The notes below the pieces were generated by a model. That model was not told where the DNA came from, made no database searches, and saw nothing but the letters and a program-made list of their open reading frames with translations. This document shows, in pieces, positions 58,010 to 64,000 of a DNA stretch of 64,000 nt (positions are counted from its first letter, which is position 1; every line of letters starts with the position of its first letter). A program made the position numbers and the translations under genes. Origin of the DNA: Hibiscus mutabilis (taxonomy: Eukaryota; Streptophyta; Magnoliopsida; Malvales; Malvaceae); assembly GCA_019671005.1 (NCBI GenBank), contig CM033741.1:434001-498000 (forward strand). The letters run 5' to 3'.

Positions 58010-60549
58010 ATGGGTTTGGTGAAGACAAGTTTTGTGTTTGTAGGGGTTTTGTTTCTAAGCACTCTGCTCCTTTGCAGTGCTGATGTACATCACTATGATT
58101 TCTTTGTAAGTGCCTTTTCTTTCTCTCTCTTTTTTCAACATATTATTACATGTTTTTTCCCCCTAAATATGGAAAAGAATAAGGTTGTTCGAAGATCGAG
58201 TTCAGCATTATTATAAATTGAATATTTAATAATAAATTTGTTGTCAAATCATTTGTGGTTTAATTGACAGATCTTAATAGTAAACCTCATAATAAATTAC
58301 TTATATATTTTTTAAAATTACTAACAATTTTGCAAAAAAATAGTATTTTTATTTTTTATGATTATTTTCTTTTTTAATTTTTGACGTTGAAAACTATTGA
58401 AAAATTCATTTGAAGTACGTACAATGTTTCTTAGATATAGTAAAAACGGAGGAAAATAAGAGGTTTTAAATTATTGCAGGTGCGAGAGAGAAACTTTACC
58501 AAGCTGTGCAACACGACAACGTTGCTGGTTGTAAACGACAGTTATCCTGGACCTGAGATTCGGGTTCACAAAGGTGATACTGTCTTCGTTAATGTCCGCA
58601 ATCAAGGAAACTATGGTTTCACCATTCACTGGTAATTAACTTTTCCTTTTCCAATCGTAATTTTATATATAAAAAAAAAACAGAAAAAGTGATTAAAATT
58701 TTAATCATGTTGCTGTAGGCACGGTGTGAAACAACCAAGAAATCCATGGTCCGACGGTCCTGAGTTCATAACTCAATGCCCTATTCAACCGGGAACCAAC
58801 TTTACATACGAAGTCGTATTATCAGATGAAATAGGAACCCTTTGGTGGCATGCACACAGTGATTGGACTCGCGGTTCCGTCCAGGGAGCCTTTGTCATTT
58901 TACCGGCGGAGAATGAAACTTATCCGTTCCCCACACCGGATGCCGATCAAACAATCATGCTTCGTAAGCATATGTTTCAACATCTCCGTATTGTTATTTA
59001 TATATAATTATATGAATCTTAATTCGATTTCTACTGTATGTCTCTACAGAATCATGGTACAATGGAGACTACAAGCAAATTATCGATCAAGCGCTGGCAA
59101 CCGGTATACCTCCTCCCCAACCAGATGCCTATGCCATCAATGGGAATTTAGGAGACACAACTGGATGTCCCAATGGTACGTTCTAGCTTTACCATATCCG
59201 ACCAAGTTCATTAGTGATTGTTTTTAACGAAACCGATCTAACAGATCATAAATTGGTTGTTGCAGATACAATGTTCCGTATGCAAGTTGATTATGAGAAG
59301 ACATACCATCTCCGCATAATTAACTCTGCAATGAACGAAGAGAAATTCTTTGCCATCATGAACCACACTCTCACCGTCGTCGCACAAGATGCCTCCTACG
59401 TCGAAAGGTTTACGACCGACTACATATTGATAAGCCCCGGACAGACCATGGATGTTTTGGTCTTTGCCAACCAAAACGCCGGCCAATATTACATGGCTAC
59501 TAGGCCTTTCTCCGATTCCGCTGCTCTGCCTGTTGACTTCATTACTACTGGTGTTTTCGAATACACAAACAGTGCGGGTGGGATGAATGCTTCCTTGATA
59601 ACTCTGCCTGCGAGAAACGATACGAATGCTACGAATAGCTTCGTCAGCCGAATTAGGAACACGAATGTCACCCAGAATCCGCCACTGAACGTGCCGACGG
59701 ATTCGGATATCAACAGACGAGTGTACATCGCAATCGCCACGAACAATTTACCATGCAACAGCTCACAGTGTCTTGTACAGAGCAGAATCGTTGCAAGTTT
59801 GAACAATGTCAGCTTTGTTTTCCCACGAATTGACATTCTCCAAGCATACTACAACAGGTCCACTGGTGTTTTCACGGAAGATTTTCCCCTCAGTCCACCA
59901 GTATTCTATGATTTCACAGGAAACTTGACTGATCTCAACCCGGGAGCCGGAGTAGGGACGAGGGCTGTTATGCTAAATTACGGTGATGCGGTGGAGATTG
60001 TGCTCCAAGCAACCCAGCTGGGTGCTGGTGGAAGCCACCCAATCCATTTGCATGGTTTTAGCTTCTACCGGGTAGGAACCGGTGTTGGAAATTTTAACAA
60101 TCAGACAGACCCAAGCACCTATAACCTGGTTGATCCACCACTCATTAACACTGTCCACGTTCCCGGTAGAGGATGGGTTGCACTCAGATTCTTTGCAGAC
60201 AACCCCGGTAAGTTTTCGGAAAGTTGATCTGATTATAAATAGTCAACAATCTAAATTCACTAGAAAAATAACTCTTTGATCAAAAAATAAACTCAAAATA
60301 ATCCAAATCTGAAGTGACCAAAACCTGAAATGATCCTATATATATAATGTCTTGACTCGAAAAACACTAACTTTTAACTCGAATGACCCGAACTCAACAT
60401 GATATGTGTTTTCAGGGGTATGGTTTATGCATTGTCATTTCGAGAGGCATAGCAGTTGGGGAATGGACACTGTTTTCATTGTGAGGAATGGAACTACGAC
60501 GGATACAAGTATTCGCCCACCTCCGTCCGGCATGCCTCGTTGTAACTAG
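58010..60549 (+). CDS. Laccase D, 564 aa, full length
   Basis: Exons 58010-58105, 58480-58631, 58719-58963, 59050-59175, 59266-60207, 60416-60549; 1695 nt with stop. The signal peptide MGLVKTSFVFVGVLFLSTLL ends in LCSA before DVHHYDFF. Copper motifs IHWHGVKQ, WWHAHSDWTR, HPIHLHGFSFYR and HCHFERHSSWGM are intact. It is closely related to laccase B (same HGVKQPRNPWSDGPEFITQC stretch). It keeps the first intron (DFF|VRE), which B lacks, but has lost the intron that in B interrupts YYNR|S (B 39793-39895). Expected role: secreted multicopper oxidase acting on wall or apoplastic phenolics. AATAAA lies at 60568-60573. Confidence 0.92.
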
Positions 60550-61182
60550 GAGACGAGAGGATGTATTAATAAATTGTGGATGTTTTGAGAGATTTCTTTT
60601 TTTAAAGGTGATTTGAAATAAAATTCCCATTTGGAAATGTAACATTATAAATAACCCTTATAAATGATACCGTAATGTTTGAGTTAATCGTATTTCGACT
60701 TTTATATGTGCTATATGATTTTTCAAGAACGTACCACCAATATTTGTCATGGAGATTGGAGAGAAGCCTGAGCAGTAAGAACTTCAAACCTTTCTCCATC
60801 ATGAACAGAAAAGAAAGAAAGACTTTGTTTAATTTCAAACATAGATGGAGTTTATAATATTCAAAGCTTGGATGGGTTCAAAGAAATCTGCGGGGATTAA
60901 CCCTCTTATTCAAAGAGTGCCATTAAATTCTGAAGATAATTGAAGTTTTTGGAAAAAGAAAACCAACCTAAACGAAAGCAATTCAAAAGCGATGAGCATT
61001 TAGACCAAGTCGTCGCTATAAAACGTCCTATGTAAGCTATTTAATCAAAGTAATAAGATTTAGAGGGGTAAGCCATGATCTTTATTTTTGACTTTTGCCA
61101 CCATACTTTTCCGATAAAAAAGACTTTCTCTAATTATTTGCGGGATTTAAACTCATTTTTTCAATATTCTTATGGGGTAAAA
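60550..61182. other. Laccase D 3' region and spacer
   Basis: 3' UTR, then AT-rich spacer; no gene recognised. Confidence 0.5.
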
Positions 61183-61425
61183 CTTTGATACAAAGACTGT
61201 GTAAAATTAATTTTACACAAGCATGTGTATTTACACTATAAAAACTCAAATTCTAAATTCCTAACCTTAACCCTAAAAATTAAACTCTAAACCTTAAACC
61301 CTGCACACTAAATTCTAAACACTAACCTTAAATTCTAAACCCTACAAGCTAAACCATAAACCCTAAACTCTAACCCCTAAAACTAAAAGGCACGTGTAAA
61401 CTTGTATCAAAATTTTTTCTTATTC
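61183..61425. mobile_element. Family A CCCTAAA-rich MITE
   Basis: Opens AAACTTTGATACAAAGACTG then TGTAAAATTAATTTTACACA, contains AAACCCTACAAGCTAAACC words, and closes CTAAAAGGCACGTGTAAACT then TGTATCAAAATTTTTTC. The clearest single-copy family member outside the 3.2-kb cluster. Confidence 0.7.
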
Positions 61426-61859
61426 TTATGTAGTTATATGATAGTATTTACTTTTTAATCTTAGTCTTTTTTAAAAAAAGACACGTATTATGTAGACTAT
61501 ACTGCTTGAACCCAAATCAAAGAGGAATGAGTTCAGTTTAAACTCATTTTACTTGTAGTATTATGTTTAGACTATTTTGACTTTTTTTCTACCCATAAAT
61601 TAAAAAATATTAAACACTTAATCATGCTTAGTATCATGTTCTTCTATTAATATACTGCAATGATTATTCGGATTTTTTTCTTAATTTTACGGTCGAATCA
61701 TATTTTAACTTTCTTATACTCCCTTTAGATTAGGAATGATAAAATCTTAATTTTCCAAAGCTATATTCTATTTTCCTTTTAACTACATAATCTAAACTTG
61801 ATAGAATTTGAGTTGCTCCATTAATTCGGGCCGTTTTGTTTCAATTGTACATTTCTATG
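61426..61859. other. Intergenic, no gene seen
   Basis: AT-rich sequence between the MITE and the LTR. Confidence 0.5.
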
Positions 61860-62808
61860 TGTAGCGATGTTTTTTTCTCGCTAAAAAAGAAAGAGTTTTT
61901 TATTTATTTTGAAAATATTAAAAATTCGCGGGGAGTTTTAGAAAACCCGCATTTTATTTAAAATTGGAGTCGCAGCCGGCCACTCAAGGTGGACCGGACA
62001 CCGTAGAAAACCAGAGATTTCAAAATATCGGGTTCGGGAGTCGGTTACGAATGGGGAAGGATTAGCACCCCCACACCGCCCAAAATTGGTACTTTAATAA
62101 TTACCGCTTTATTAATATTAAATTTTCCAGATTAAAGTGACGATTAAATTAAAATTTGATTATAAGTGCGAGTAAATTTTAAAGGCCCCGTTATTCGAGA
62201 GTAAACGTCCAACCACTATCACTGCGCCTGATACTGGCCCCGTTTACGCTCGAATAAAAGGGCACCGCATTGACAAAATATATGTTCGTTATGCAAACTA
62301 AAAAACATGACAAATATAAATAAATACCTTGCGATAAAAAATATAAATAAATACTAACATAATGAAATACTAACATAACATAAATAAAATACTAATCTAA
62401 AACATATATACATAACTATTAATTTAACACATAAATAAAAATATATCTAACATAAATAAAATAATAATCTAAAACATACATACATAAATATTAATCTAAC
62501 TTATAAATAAAAACATATTTAACATAAATAAAACACTAATATAAAACATAAATTTAAAACATACTAATCTAAAACATAGATAAACATACAAATTAAAAAC
62601 ATAATTTTAAATTAACTACTACTTCATTAAAATATAAAAATTACAACATAAATAAAAAGGAAAGAAAATATACCTAACTAGGAGTTCGAATGACGAACCC
62701 CGACAAAACCCCACCGAGATCTACCACGACCTCTTCAAAAATATTAACTAGATCAGACCTAAAATAGGACCCCGATCGAACCGGTTAGGACCGAGGGGAC
62801 TACCCCTT
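61860..62808 (+). mobile_element. LTR copy 1, 3' truncated
   Basis: Starts TGTAGCGATG and follows the other LTR copies through GGTTACGAATGGGGAAGGAT, TTTACGCTCGAATAAAAGGG, CCCCGACAAAACCCCACCG. It breaks after GGACTACCCC and passes straight into LTR copy 2. It lacks the ~190-bp 3' part with the CTATTTATAGG TATA-like region. Confidence 0.8.
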
Positions 62809-63979
62809 TAGCGATGTTTTTTTTCTCGCTAAAAATGATGTTTTTGTTTTATTTGGAAAATATTTTCTTCCGCGTGGAGTTTTAGAAAACCCGCATTTTA
62901 TTTAAAATTGGAGTCGCCACCGGACACCGTAGAAAACCAGAGATTTTGAAAACTTTGGGTTCGGGAGTCGGTTACGGATGGGGAAGGATTAGCACCCCAC
63001 ACCGCCCAAAATTGGTACTTTAATAATTACCGCTTTATTAATATTAAACTTTCTGGGATTAAAGTGACAATTAAATTAAAATCTGGTTATATGTGCGAGT
63101 AAATTTTAAAGGCCCCGTTATTCGAGAGTAAACGCCAACCACTATCACTACGCCTGATACTGGCCCCGTTTACGCTCGAATAAAAGGGCACCGCATTGAC
63201 AAAATATATGTTTGTTATGCAAACTTAAAAAAAACATGGCAAATATAAATAAATACATTGCGATAAAAATATGAATAAATACTAACATAATAAAATACTA
63301 ATATAACATAAATAAAATACTAATCTAAAACATATATACATAACCATTAATTTAACACATAAATAAAAACAAATCTAATATAAATAAAATACTAATCTAA
63401 AACATACATACATAACCATTAATTTAACATATAAATAAAAACAAATCTAACATAAATAAAATACTAATCTAAAACATAAATTTAAAACATACTAATCTAA
63501 AACATAGATAAACATACAAATTAAAAACACAATTTTAAATTAATTACTACTTCATTAAATCATAAAAATTACAACATAAATAAAAAGGAAAGAAAATATA
63601 CCTAACTAGGAATTCGAATGACGAACCCGACAAAACCCCACTGAGATCTACCACGACCGCTCCAAAAAAATTAACTAGATCAGACCTAAAATAGGACCCC
63701 GATCGAACCGGTTAGGACCGAGGGGACTACCCCTTGGCCCTGGGGTAGCCGAGAGCACTGCTATCTTATTTGGCCACCCCACCGATCCCTGGCTTGCTCA
63801 ATTTCCAATCTCAATTGCCTATTTATAGGCATGTAAAGGGGTGAGGTGGGTGACATGGAGTCTTGTGCTCCACTCCCCTCCCCCTTTTTTATTATTAATT
63901 TTTTTTTTACTTTTTTTAAGATTAATAATATTATTACAACAATACTAAAAATACTAAAACCCGGACAAAAATGAGTGAT
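62809..63979 (+). mobile_element. LTR copy 2, near complete
   Basis: Starts TAGCGATGTTTTTTTTCTCG (the first TG is missing) and ends AAAATGAGTGATTACA at ~63979. It includes CCTATTTATAGGCATG (63819-63834). The following GTTGCCCCTTTTTGC to the window end may be flank or internal element sequence; it does not look like a tRNA-Met primer-binding site. Confidence 0.75.
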
Positions 63980-64000
63980 TACAGTTGCCCCTTTTTGCTT

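Noticed and set aside
59238..59836. Minus-strand open frames inside laccase D
   Set aside because: Antisense of conserved laccase exons; the same shadows appear opposite laccase B.

Overview
This is plant nuclear DNA, AT-rich, with intron-split genes (GT-AG introns with plant-like T-rich acceptors), dense MITEs, a LINE, a Mutator-like element, LTRs and degenerate CCCTAAA tracts. The laccase cluster and the IST1, FAB1, CSTF64 and ANTH-family relatives point to a eudicot. A Malvales (cotton-like) source is my guess, not proven here. Nothing in the window is prokaryotic.

Layout. 0.16-3.14 kb: intact six-exon IST1-like gene (+). 3.2-4.1 kb: tandem CCCTAAA-rich terminal-inverted-repeat units. 4.3-5.6 kb: 5'-truncated ANTH/AP180 clathrin-assembly pseudogene (-) split by a 442-bp hAT-type MITE with an 8-bp target duplication. 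5.6-11 kb: intergenic DNA rich in fold-back MITEs, including a long-inverted-repeat element with tRNA-like boxes in its arms. 11.17-19.82 kb: an ~8.6-kb Mutator-like element with ~350-bp TIRs. It carries a decayed transposase (-), a small divergent ORF (+) and a decayed plant-mobile-domain gene (-). A 28-bp palindrome with a TGCA centre recurs at both TIRs and just upstream of the gene TATA boxes. 20-24 kb: fold-back repeats and an LTR relic. 24-33.2 kb: FAB1C/D-type phosphatidylinositol-3-phosphate 5-kinase with all 12 coding exons recognisable but one frameshift and two in-frame stops. 34.2-60.5 kb: four laccase-family genes in alternating orientation (-,+,-,+). Two are full length (563 and 564 aa). 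Two are short (295 and 291 aa), intact in frame, and lack the copper ligands. Between them lie a solo LTR with target duplication, a CSTF64 3' fragment, a LINE (48.4-52.7 kb, -) and a ~2-kb long-inverted-repeat element. 61.2-64 kb: a CCCTAAA MITE and two direct LTR copies.

Functionally, the likely working genes are IST1-like (endosomal ESCRT-III regulation) and the two full laccases (apoplastic multicopper oxidases). FAB1 would act on endosomal PI3P, but this copy looks inactivated. The short laccases could be non-catalytic products or decaying duplicates. Exon boundaries were placed by eye from splice signals, reading-frame continuity and family similarity. No alignment or database search was run.
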